From an uncultured Collinsella sp. (GTDB lineage: Bacteria; Actinomycetota; Coriobacteriia; Coriobacteriales; Coriobacteriaceae): a DNA stretch of 32,756 bases. The position numbers and the translations under genes are program-made. Shown here in pieces: positions 16,947 through 25,185 of this stretch. Numbering within the stretch: position 1 is the stretch's first letter; each line of letters opens with the position of its first letter. Below the pieces are notes generated by a model. That model was not told the DNA's origin and did no database searches. It was given only the letters and a program-made list of their open reading frames with translations. The stretch spans positions 1-32,756 of the forward strand of contig UQNB01000014.1 of NCBI GenBank assembly GCA_900542235.1, written 5' to 3'.

Positions 16947-17531
16947 CTACTCACCTCCCAGCGGCGCAGAACCCACGTGGGAGCCCGGCGCGACGTCGTT
17001 GATCTCGACAGCGGTACGGCCGTCGACTTCCTTCATATATAGGTGCACGTTCTCCTCGTGCGACGAGGGAACGTTCTTGCCGACAAAGTCCGGCGAGATG
17101 GGAAGCTCGCGGTGACCGCGGTCAACGAGAACTGCCAGCTCAATGCGGCTCGGGCGGCCCAGGTCCATGACGGCGTCCAGAGCGGCGCGGATGGTACGAC
17201 CCGTATACAGGATGTCGTCCACCAGCACGACGCGCTTGCCGTCGACGCTAAAGGGAATGTTGGTGGCGTGGATCGCGGGAGCGAAATTGGTCGCATAGTC
17301 ATCGCGGTAGAAGCTGATGTCGAGGCTGCCGAGCGGAACTTCGACGCCCTCGATCTCCTTGATCTCCTCGGCGAGCTTCTTTGCCAGAAGGTCGCCGCGC
17401 GTGACGATGCCGACCAGAGCGAGGTCTTCACAGCCCTCGTTGCGCTCGAGAATCTCGTGCGCGATGCGGGTCATCGCTCGGTTGACGGCGGTCTCGTCCA
17501 TGATGACCGCCTTGGGGGAAGTCGTGCCCAT
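16947..17531 (-). CDS. pyrR: Bifunctional PyrR: pyr mRNA-binding attenuator / uracil phosphoribosyltransferase
   Basis: A 194-aa type I phosphoribosyltransferase fold. The PRPP-binding motif VVLVDDILYTGRT is at 101-113, and VGIVTRGDLLAKKLAEEI and ISFYRDDY match PyrR. In Bacillus, PyrR binds UMP and the pyr leader RNA, favouring termination when pyrimidines are plentiful; in mycobacteria it has been reported to act on the leader as well. The start is ATG at 17531, with AAGGAG upstream. First gene of the pyr operon, directly after a leader that can form a terminator and a competing antiterminator, which fits autoregulation. Confidence 0.95.
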   Translation of the reverse strand: MGTTSPKAVIMDETAVNRAMTRIAHEILERNEGCEDLALVGIVTRGDLLAKKLAEEIKEIEGVEVPLGSLDISFYRDDYATNFAPAIHATNIPFSVDGKRVVLVDDILYTGRTIRAALDAVMDLGRPSRIELAVLVDRGHRELPISPDFVGKNVPSSHEENVHLYMKEVDGRTAVEINDVAPGSHVGSAPLGGE

Positions 17532-17570
17532 CGATCTCCTTCCTCACATGTCTTGACTGCTGACACAGTC

Positions 17571-17668
17571 AAAAAAATAGATGCCCGACCGCTCAAAGCG
17601 GACCAGACACCCACAGGAAGGGCTGCTCTTTGGCAGCTATGTAATTCCATGTGGGTATCTCGTACCCC
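17571..17668 (-). promoter_or_regulatory. pyr leader attenuator (anti-antiterminator, antiterminator, terminator)
   Basis: On the minus strand three pairings compete. (a) GGGTA/TACCC hairpin with loop CGAGA (about 17654-17668). (b) A 10-bp helix between GATACCCACA (17659-17650) and TGTGGGTGTC (17615-17606), enclosing a small GCTGC/GCAGC hairpin. (c) An imperfect terminator stem (about 17598-17612 with 17580-17593), followed by TATTTTTTTG. Arm (b) shares bases with both (a) and (c), the layout of a PyrR-type switch. I do not see a clear match to the published PyrR-binding loop consensus, so the ligand is inferred from pyrR being the next gene. Confidence 0.72.
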
Positions 17669-17685
17669 TTTAATGGTCAAGGGAT

Positions 17686-17714
17686 AGTGTAGCCAACCTC
17701 GAGCTTAATTGCGA
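17686..17714 (-). promoter_or_regulatory. Candidate promoter of the pyr operon
   Basis: On the minus strand a TACACT box (17686-17691) is preceded at 17 bases by a weak TCGCAA. It would start transcription near 17679, just before the first leader hairpin, giving a leader of about 148 nt. The -35 is poor, so confidence is limited. Confidence 0.4.
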
Positions 17715-17784
17715 GCATAAATACAGAACAATCCGTAAACGGGCGCAGGCGCTCCATAAACCTATATATATTTGTGGGACGAGC

Positions 17785-17813
17785 TTGAAAACGCACGCAC
17801 GAGCTGGCATAAT
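17785..17813 (+). promoter_or_regulatory. Candidate distal rpmB promoter, TTGAAA-N17-CATAAT
   Basis: A near-consensus -35 (17785-17790) and -10 (17808-17813) with exact 17-base spacing. A start near 17820 would give a 160-nt leader to rpmB holding several short inverted repeats. Nothing else on the plus strand lies between. Confidence 0.6.
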
Positions 17814-17919
17814 CCCCTCTGCTGCACGCAAATCGGATCTACGTCCAGGGCCGTGGCGTGAGCACTATCGCCAAAAGAGGAATATCTCTGTGTAGATTAC
17901 GCACAGGGAGCTGCTTCTG

Positions 17920-17928
17920 TGCTATAGT
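17920..17928 (+). promoter_or_regulatory. Candidate proximal rpmB promoter, extended -10 TGC-TATAGT
   Basis: The box is identical to that before rpsT and predicts a start near 17935, about 48 nt before the rpmB ATG. No strong -35 is seen. Confidence 0.55.
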
Positions 17929-17982
17929 TCAGGCTTGTTTGTTAACGCGACATGTTCGTTTGTCGCCCAAGGAGGGTCAGTT

Positions 17983-18171
17983 ATGTCCAAAGTTTGCGAA
18001 GTTTGCGGTAAGCACCCCGTTGCCGGTCGCTCCATCAGCCACTCTCACCGCGTCACCAACCGTAAGTTCCGCCCCAACATCCAGCGCGTCTACGTCGTCG
18101 TCGATGGTAACCGTCGCAAGATGAACGTTTGCTCCACCTGCCTCAAGTCCGGCAAGGTTGCGCGCTCCTAA
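17983..18171 (+). CDS. rpmB: 50S ribosomal protein L28 (zinc-binding form)
   Basis: A 62-aa basic ribosomal protein of the large subunit. It has two CxxC pairs, CEVC (5-8) and CSTC near residues 50-53, so it is the cysteine-containing form expected to bind zinc. GKHPVAGRSISHSHRVTNRKF is shared across L28, with RSISHSH and TNRKFRPN the most diagnostic parts. The start is ATG at 17983, with AAGGAGG upstream; an earlier in-frame ATG at 17935 has no site. Single gene with its own promoter region and terminator, divergent from the pyr operon. Confidence 0.95.
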   Translation: MSKVCEVCGKHPVAGRSISHSHRVTNRKFRPNIQRVYVVVDGNRRKMNVCSTCLKSGKVARS

Positions 18172-18240
18172 ATAAGGTCTTACCAACAAGTACCTCGGAC
18201 TCTCCGGGTCAAAGACCTCGCGTTCACATAGAACTTACCA

Positions 18241-18272
18241 AAGGCGTCCTCCCCTACGGAGGGCGCCTTTTT
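18241..18272 (+). terminator. Rho-independent terminator of rpmB
   Basis: A 12-bp stem with one G-U pair (18241-18252 with 18258-18269) and a five-base loop, ending in five T residues (18268-18272). It lies 70 nt after the rpmB stop. Confidence 0.92.
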
Positions 18273-18273
18273 G

Positions 18274-18534
18274 CACTCATTGGGGACAGACTTACATGAG
18301 TGTTTGCAGATGTCAAAGGGATCGTAGCCCAGCTGGTATGCCTTGTAGCTTGACCAGCGGTACGCCTCGAGTGAGTCGAGCGCCCCTTTCACGGGATTGA
18401 GATGAATATAGTCGAGCAGCTGCACCGCCTGCACGTCCGACTCAACCGCGACCCGCGAATAGCAATTGTCAAAAGATGGCCCGTTCTTCCCGTTTTCCGA
18501 TTGAAATACTCATGTAAGACCGTCCCCAATGAGC
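18274..18534. mobile_element. REP/RAYT-like element remnant bounded by inverted 27-bp repeats
   Basis: Two imperfect inverted copies of one element, 18275-18301 and 18508-18534, bound a transposase fragment. The shared core is CATTGGGGAC followed by CTTACATGAG. Each copy is itself a small palindrome (ACTCAT ... ATGAGT on the left; CTCAT ... ATGAG on the right), as REP sequences are. The two match at about 27 of 31 positions when extended by a few bases. It has inserted between the rpmB terminator and the adhE control region. Confidence 0.65.
18302..18507 (-). pseudogene. Fragment of a REP-associated (Y1) transposase
   Basis: Minus-strand reading gives DYIHLNPVKGALDSLEAYRW followed by SSYKAYQLG, which matches the conserved C-terminal part of RAYT/Y1 transposases (YIHxNPVKAG ... 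YRWSSYxxY). The upstream HUH and catalytic Tyr regions are absent, and a TGA stops the frame within the right-hand repeat. The residues before the conserved block (NGKNGPSFDNCY) do not look like an intact family sequence. About 65 codons remain of a protein normally two to four times longer. Non-functional by itself; I cannot tell whether a full copy elsewhere mobilises the repeats. Confidence 0.6.
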
Positions 18535-18564
18535 GGGGCGGTGGAGCAAGCAAGTAGTTTTAGT

Positions 18565-18594
18565 TAAAACGTTTCAGTTTATTGAAGCGTTTTA
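18565..18594 (+). promoter_or_regulatory. Two CG-centred operator-like palindromes upstream of adhE
   Basis: TAAAACGTTTCA (18565-18576) and TGAAGCGTTTTA (18583-18594) are each near-palindromic around a central CG. They are inverted copies of each other with centres 18 bp apart. The form resembles LacI/GalR-family operators, including CcpA cre sites. They lie about 50-90 bp upstream of the predicted adhE start. I saw no Rex-type TTGTGA/TCACAA site. Confidence 0.5.
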
Positions 18595-18637
18595 GTTTGT
18601 CTTTTACGGGAATCTGACCGTTCACCGATTTATTTCT

Positions 18638-18646
18638 TGCTATCAT
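18638..18646 (+). promoter_or_regulatory. Candidate adhE promoter, extended -10 TGC-TATCAT
   Basis: TGCTATCAT predicts a start near 18653 and a leader of about 34 nt. No clear -35 is found at 16-18 bases. The identical box precedes rpsB. Confidence 0.55.
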
Positions 18647-18686
18647 GCATCTTGTAGGGTAAATCTCCGATCGCAAGGAGACGCAA

Positions 18687-21335
18687 ATGGTGAAAAAGTC
18701 ACCGGAAAACACTACTCCCGCAATTGTGGACAACGTAGAGGCGCTTGAGGCTAAGCTCGCTCAGATGCGAGAGGCCCAGGCGCTTTTTGCTACGTACACG
18801 CAGGAGCAGGTCGACAAGATCTTCTATGAGGCCGCCATGGCCGCCAACAAGGCTCGTATCCCGTTGGCGAAGATGGCCATCGAGGAGACCGGCCGCGGCG
18901 TTCTTGAGGACAAGGTCATCAAGAACCACTACGCCGCAGAGTACATCTACAACGCTTACAAGAACACCAAGACCTGTGGTGTCCTGGAGCGCGACGAGGC
19001 TTACGGCATCACCAAGATCGCCGAGCCCATCGGCATCGTGGGCGCCGTCATCCCGACGACCAACCCCACCTCCACCGCGATCTTCAAGACGCTGATCAGC
19101 CTGAAGACCCGCAACGCCATCATCATCTCCCCGCACCCGGCTGCCGCCAAGTGCACCATCACCGCCGCCAAGCTCGTGCTTGACGCCGCCGTCAAGGCCG
19201 GCGCCCCCGAGGGCATCATCGGCTGGGTCGATGTCCCCTCCATCGAGCTGACCAACATGGTCATGCGCGACGTCGACATCATCCTCGCCACCGGTGGCCC
19301 GGGCATGGTCAAGGCCGCCTACTCCTCGGGCAAGCCCGCCCTGGGCGTTGGCGCCGGTAACACCCCGGTCGTCATCGACGACACCGCTGACGTGCTGCTC
19401 GCCGTCAACTCCATCATCCACTCCAAGACCTTCGACAACGGCATGATCTGCGCTTCCGAGCAGTCCGTGACCGTCATCGACACCATCTATGACCAGGTTA
19501 AGGCCGAGTTCCAGAAGCGCGGCTGCTACTTCGTCAAGCAGGGTGCCGAGATGGAGGCCCTGCGTGCCGCCATGTTCAAGAACGGTGCCCTCGATCACCG
19601 CATCCCCGGCATGGCTGCCGCCAAGATCGCCGAGCTCGCCGGCATCGAGGTTCCTGCCAAGACCAAGATCCTGATCGCCGAGGTCACCTCCACCGACCCC
19701 GCCAAGGAGGAGTTCTCCCACGAGAAGCTCTCCCCGGTCCTGGCCATGTATCACGCCAAGGACTTCCAGGAGGCCGTCGACAAGGCCGAGCACCTGGTGC
19801 TCGCCGGTGGCCCGGGCCACACCGCCTCTCTGTACGTGCACCCTGCCCAGGCCGAGAAGATCAGCCTGTTCGAGCACGTCATGAAGGCCTGCCGTATCGT
19901 CATCAACACCCCGTCCTCGCACGGCGGCATCGGTGACCTGTACAACTTTGGCATGAAGCCGTCTCTGACCCTGGGCTGCGGCTCCTGGGGCGGCAACTCC
20001 GTCTCCGAGAACGTTGGGGTGAAGCACTTGATCAACGTTAAGACTGTGGCCGAGCGCCGTGAGAACATGCTGTGGTTCCGCGCTCCCGAGAAGGTCTACT
20101 TCAAGAAGGGTTCCACGCCCGTCGCCCTCGACGAGCTTGGCAACGTCATGGGCAAGAAGCGCGCCTTCATCGTCACCGACCAGTTCCTCTTCAAGAATGG
20201 CAACACCCGCGCCATCGAGGCCAAGCTCGACGAGATGGGCATCGCCCACGACTGCTTCTACGACGTCGAGCCCGATCCGTCGCTGCAGTGCGCACGTCGC
20301 GGCGCCAAGCAGATGGCTCTCTTTGAGCCGGACGTCATCATCGCCGTCGGCGGTGGCTCCGCTATGGACGCCGGCAAGATCATGTGGATGATGTACGAGC
20401 ACCCCGAGTGCAAGTTTGAGGACATGGCCATGGACTTCATGGACATCCGCAAGCGTATCTTCACCTTCCCCGAGATGGGCAAGAAGGCCTACTTCGTCGC
20501 CGTCCCGACCTCTTCGGGCACCGGTTCCGAGTGCACGCCGTTCGCCATCATCACCGACAAGGAGACCGGCATCAAGTGGCCGCTCGCCGACTACGCGCTG
20601 CTCCCCAACATGGCTATCGTCGACGCCGACAACTGCATGACCGCCCCGCGCGGCCTGACCGCTGCCTCCGGCATCGACGTCATGACCCACGCCATCGAGT
20701 CCTACGTCTCCATCATGGCTTCCGACTACACCAAGGGCCTCTCCGAGCGCGCTGCTAAGCTCGTCTTCGAGAACCTGCCCTCCAGCTTCACGAACGGCGC
20801 CAAGGACCCGCATGCCCGCGAGGAGATGCACAACGCCTCCTGCATGGCCGGTATGGCCTTCGCCAACGCCTTCCTGGGCCTCAACCACTCCATGGCCCAC
20901 AAGCTCGGCGCTTTCCATCACCTGCCTCACGGCCTCGCAAACGCCGTCATCCTGACCCGCGTCATGCGCTACAACGCCGCCGAGGCTCCCGTCAAGATGG
21001 GTACCTTCTCCCAGTATCCTTACCCCAACGCGCTGCACAACTACGCCGAGATGGCCAAGTACTGCGGCATCGAGGGCAAGGACGACAAGGAGGTCTTCGA
21101 GAACTTCATCACGAAGCTCGAGGAGCTCAAGGACTTCATCGGCGTCAAGAAGACCATCGCCGACTACGGTGTTGACGAGCAGTACTTCCTCGACACCCTC
21201 GACGAGATGACCGAGCAGGCATTCAACGACCAGTGCACCGGCGCTAACCCGCGCTACCCGCTCATGAGCGAGATCAAGGAGCTCTACCTGGACGCCTACT
21301 ACGGCCGCGAGCCCCAGGACTACGCCGTCTGCTAG
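18687..21335 (+). CDS. adhE: Bifunctional acetaldehyde-CoA / alcohol dehydrogenase AdhE
   Basis: An 882-aa fusion that reduces acetyl-CoA to acetaldehyde and then ethanol, regenerating two NAD per acetyl-CoA during fermentation. Residues 1 to about 440 are the aldehyde dehydrogenase domain, with catalytic C255 in FDNGMICASEQSV. After a linker, the iron-dependent alcohol dehydrogenase domain (about 460-882) has GGGSAMDAGK for NAD and the metal-binding segments GIDVMTHAIESY and HKLGAFHHLPHG. AdhE forms long helical filaments (spirosomes) in other bacteria. The start is ATG at 18687, with AAGGAG seven bases upstream. Codon use is strongly biased to C- and G-ending codons, suggesting high expression. 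A complete antisense frame exists but is a composition artefact. Confidence 0.97.
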   Translation: MVKKSPENTTPAIVDNVEALEAKLAQMREAQALFATYTQEQVDKIFYEAAMAANKARIPLAKMAIEETGRGVLEDKVIKNHYAAEYIYNAYKNTKTCGVLERDEAYGITKIAEPIGIVGAVIPTTNPTSTAIFKTLISLKTRNAIIISPHPAAAKCTITAAKLVLDAAVKAGAPEGIIGWVDVPSIELTNMVMRDVDIILATGGPGMVKAAYSSGKPALGVGAGNTPVVIDDTADVLLAVNSIIHSKTFDNGMICASEQSVTVIDTIYDQVKAEFQKRGCYFVKQGAEMEALRAAMFKNGALDHRIPGMAAAKIAELAGIEVPAKTKILIAEVTSTDPAKEEFSHEKLSPVLAMYHAKDFQEAVDKAEHLVLAGGPGHTASLYVHPAQAEKISLFEHVMKACRIVINTPSSHGGIGDLYNFGMKPSLTLGCGSWGGNSVSENVGVKHLINVKTVAERRENMLWFRAPEKVYFKKGSTPVALDELGNVMGKKRAFIVTDQFLFKNGNTRAIEAKLDEMGIAHDCFYDVEPDPSLQCARRGAKQMALFEPDVIIAVGGGSAMDAGKIMWMMYEHPECKFEDMAMDFMDIRKRIFTFPEMGKKAYFVAVPTSSGTGSECTPFAIITDKETGIKWPLADYALLPNMAIVDADNCMTAPRGLTAASGIDVMTHAIESYVSIMASDYTKGLSERAAKLVFENLPSSFTNGAKDPHAREEMHNASCMAGMAFANAFLGLNHSMAHKLGAFHHLPHGLANAVILTRVMRYNAAEAPVKMGTFSQYPYPNALHNYAEMAKYCGIEGKDDKEVFENFITKLEELKDFIGVKKTIADYGVDEQYFLDTLDEMTEQAFNDQCTGANPRYPLMSEIKELYLDAYYGREPQDYAVC

Positions 21336-21352
21336 TTTTAGCACGGTTTTTA

Positions 21353-21391
21353 ACGGCGGGGGTGCACGGGTGTTTCACACACCCCCGCCGT
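21353..21391 (+). other. Stable hairpin downstream of adhE without U-tract
   Basis: A perfect 12-bp GC-rich stem (21353-21364 with 21380-21391) closes a 15-base loop that can pair partly within itself. Neither strand has a run of T after it. It more likely protects the adhE mRNA 3' end or marks a processing point than acts as an efficient intrinsic terminator. Confidence 0.5.
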
Positions 21392-21423
21392 CGCTTCTAT
21401 CGCATCGTTGAAAGGATGCAACC

Positions 21424-22188
21424 ATGCTGCTACCCGATTCCAAGACCGAGCTCGTCCGCCGTGGCAACAAGGTCGTTTACGACCTGGGCGACAAGATCGT
21501 CAAGGTCTTTAACGAGACCAAGCCTGTCTCCGACGTGTTCAACGAGGCTTTGAATCTTGCCCGCATCAATGAGTGCGGCATCCGCAGCCCCAAGGCGCTC
21601 GAGGTTTCCCAGCTCGAGAACGCCAACGGCTGGGCGCTCGTGACCGAGAAGGTTCCGGGCACCACCCTTGCCGAGAAGATGACTGCCGAGCCCCAGCGCT
21701 TTGGTGAGTACCTCGAGATGTTCGTCGACCTCCAGATCGAGATCCACGGCTACACCTCCCCGCTGCTCAACCGTCAGCGCGACAAGTTCGCCCGCATGAT
21801 CGACAGCCTTGATCAGCTCAATGCCACCACGCGCTACAACCTTCAGGAGCGTCTGGACGGCATGACTAAGGAGTTCAAGGTCTGCCACGGCGACTTCAAC
21901 CCCTCTAACGTCATCGTCGGCGACGACGGCCAGCTGTATGTCTGCGACTGGGCACACGCCACCCAGGGCTCCCCTGCTGCCGACGTTGCTACCACCTACC
22001 TGCTCTTTGCCCTCAACAGCAAAGACCAGGCCGAGGCCTACCTGGAGCTCTACTGCGACCGCGCCGACATGCCCATGCAGGTCGTGCGTCAGTGGACGAG
22101 CATCGTCGCCGCTTCCGAGCTCGCTCGCAAGCGCAACGTGAACGATGAGTTCCTGAAGAACTGGATCGACGTCGTCGATTATCAGTAA
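21424..22188 (+). CDS. Aminoglycoside phosphotransferase / choline kinase-fold protein, substrate unknown
   Basis: A 254-aa protein-kinase-like fold. The catalytic loop is HGDFNPSN at 155-162 (the Brenner motif, with Asp157 as likely catalytic base and Asn162 for metal). The DFG-equivalent aspartate is Asp175 in VCDWAHA. The N-lobe has a GDKIVKVFN strand likely to hold the ATP-binding Lys. Such proteins phosphorylate small molecules (antibiotics, choline, sugars, homoserine), and nothing here tells which. The start is ATG at 21424 with GAAAGG upstream. It follows adhE by 88 nt, with a hairpin but no good terminator between, so read-through from adhE is possible. Resistance should not be inferred from the family name. 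Confidence 0.8.
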   Translation: MLLPDSKTELVRRGNKVVYDLGDKIVKVFNETKPVSDVFNEALNLARINECGIRSPKALEVSQLENANGWALVTEKVPGTTLAEKMTAEPQRFGEYLEMFVDLQIEIHGYTSPLLNRQRDKFARMIDSLDQLNATTRYNLQERLDGMTKEFKVCHGDFNPSNVIVGDDGQLYVCDWAHATQGSPAADVATTYLLFALNSKDQAEAYLELYCDRADMPMQVVRQWTSIVAASELARKRNVNDEFLKNWIDVVDYQ

Positions 22189-22223
22189 TATCTGAGCGAT
22201 TTATTTCGCATCGGAGGCACAAA

Positions 22224-22264
22224 GGAAACCCCGCAGCTCACATGGGCTGCGGGGTTTCCCTTTT
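22224..22264 (+). terminator. Rho-independent terminator after the kinase gene
   Basis: A perfect 14-bp stem (22224-22237 with 22246-22259) and an eight-base loop are followed by CTTTT. It begins 35 nt after the stop codon. The A-rich left flank could also give a weak terminator for the minus strand. Confidence 0.88.
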
Positions 22265-22286
22265 AGCGATTGAACACGCAGGCAAG

Positions 22287-22337
22287 ATAAAAGGACGGCC
22301 CCGCATCCCCCCGATCTGGAGAAATGCGGGGCCGTCC
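22287..22337 (-). terminator. Rho-independent terminator of proS and the pyrH-proS operon
   Basis: A perfect 14-bp stem (22293-22306 with 22324-22337) and a 17-base loop are followed on the minus strand by TTTTATCTT. It lies 30 nt after the proS stop, convergent with the kinase terminator. Confidence 0.88.
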
Positions 22338-22367
22338 CGTATATCGAACTACAAGCGAAATCGTCGA

Positions 22368-24089
<1,722 letters not shown>

Positions 24090-25172
24090 TTACTTCTCCT
24101 CAATAAGTTTGTCGACCTCGGCCATCAGCGCGTCGACAATTTGATCCTCAGCTACTTTACCAATGATCTGGCCATGCGAAAAGAGCAGGCCCTGACCTCG
24201 TCCACAGGCCACGCCTAGGTCGGCGTCGGAAGCCTCGCCGGGGCCATTAACGGCACACCCCATCACGGCGATCGAAAGCGGCGCGGAGTAGTTCTTAAGC
24301 CGCTCGGTGACCTCCTCGGCGATGGGAATGAGGTTAACCTGGCAGCGGGCGCACGTGGGGCACGAGACAATCTCGGGACCACGGCGACGCAGGCCCAGCG
24401 ACTGTAGAATTCCCCAGGCGACCGGCGGCTCCTCGACCGGATCGGCCGTGAGCGACACACGCATGGTGTCACCGATGCCTTCGGAAAGCAAGATACCCAA
24501 GCCTACAGAGCTCTTGATGGTGCCCTGGAGTTTGGTACCCGCCTCGGTTACGCCCAGGTGAAGCGGAACGTGGGGAATCTCACGCGACAGGGCTCGATAG
24601 GTATCGAGCGTCGTTTGCACGCTATGGGCCTTAGCCGAAAGCACAATGTTCGTAAATCCGCGGTCCTCAAAGTGCTTGACGAAACGCTCGCTCGACATCA
24701 CGAGCTTTTCGGGCTGCGTGAGGTCATCGCGCTCGGCGATATCCTGCTCGAGTGAACCGGCGTTGACACCGATGCGAATCGCACAGCCCGCAGCGCCGGC
24801 GGCGTCGATGACGGCATCGACCTTAGCCCAATCACCGATATTGCCGGGATTGATGCGCAGCTTGGCGGCACCAGCCTCGACGGCGCCGATGGCGAGCTTA
24901 TGGTTAAAGTGAATATCGGCGACGATCGGCACCGGGGACTCAGCACAGATAGTACGAAAGCCCTCGAGCGCGGCCTCGGTGGGTACACTCACGCGCACGA
25001 TATCGCAGCCCGCCTGCGCCAACGCGCGAACCTGCCCAAGCGTTGCCTGGGCATCGGCGGTATCAGTGCAGGTCATGGACTGAACCACGACCGGCGCGCC
25101 GCCGCCGATCTGCACGCCGCCCACATGCACGGGGCGCGTCAGCTCGCGCGGCAAAGGATGGGATAAAGACAA
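24090..25172 (-). CDS. ispG: 4-hydroxy-3-methylbut-2-en-1-yl diphosphate synthase (MEP pathway)
   Basis: A 360-aa 4Fe-4S enzyme that converts the cyclic diphosphate MEcPP to HMBPP. Cluster ligands by family alignment are C271 and C274 (CPTCARC), C306 and E313 (GCAVNGPGE), one residue off the E. coli numbering, which supports this start. The start is a TTG at 25172 with GGGGAG nine bases upstream, overlapping the rseP stop; the longer reading to 25259 overlaps rseP. ispG and dxr flank rseP in the same operon. Cluster biogenesis and the reductant must come from elsewhere in the genome. Confidence 0.95.
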   Translation of the reverse strand: MSLSHPLPRELTRPVHVGGVQIGGGAPVVVQSMTCTDTADAQATLGQVRALAQAGCDIVRVSVPTEAALEGFRTICAESPVPIVADIHFNHKLAIGAVEAGAAKLRINPGNIGDWAKVDAVIDAAGAAGCAIRIGVNAGSLEQDIAERDDLTQPEKLVMSSERFVKHFEDRGFTNIVLSAKAHSVQTTLDTYRALSREIPHVPLHLGVTEAGTKLQGTIKSSVGLGILLSEGIGDTMRVSLTADPVEEPPVAWGILQSLGLRRRGPEIVSCPTCARCQVNLIPIAEEVTERLKNYSAPLSIAVMGCAVNGPGEASDADLGVACGRGQGLLFSHGQIIGKVAEDQIVDALMAEVDKLIEEK

Positions 25173-25185
25173 TCCAAACACTCCC

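Noticed and set aside
17532..17680. A possible leader peptide frame through the pyr terminator (internal ATG near 17650, MELHSCQRAAL)
   Set aside because: A pyrBI-style leader peptide would be interesting, but neither the TTG nor the internal ATG has a ribosome binding site, and the RNA switch alone explains the region.
17820..17920. A tRNA or other known stable RNA upstream of rpmB
   Set aside because: No cloverleaf, TTCGA-type T-loop or CCA end is seen, and the sequence does not match SRP RNA or tmRNA features; kept only as a leader observation.
18699..21344. An 881-codon open frame antisense to adhE
   Set aside because: Its peptide is repetitive Gly/Leu/Val/Asp/His-rich, as expected when a strongly GC3-biased gene is read backwards; it has no recognisable domain, and AdhE on the other strand is certain.
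21424..22188. Calling the kinase-like gene an antibiotic resistance determinant
   Set aside because: The HGDxxxxN fold motif is shared by choline, sugar and homoserine kinases; nothing in the sequence or context points to an aminoglycoside substrate.
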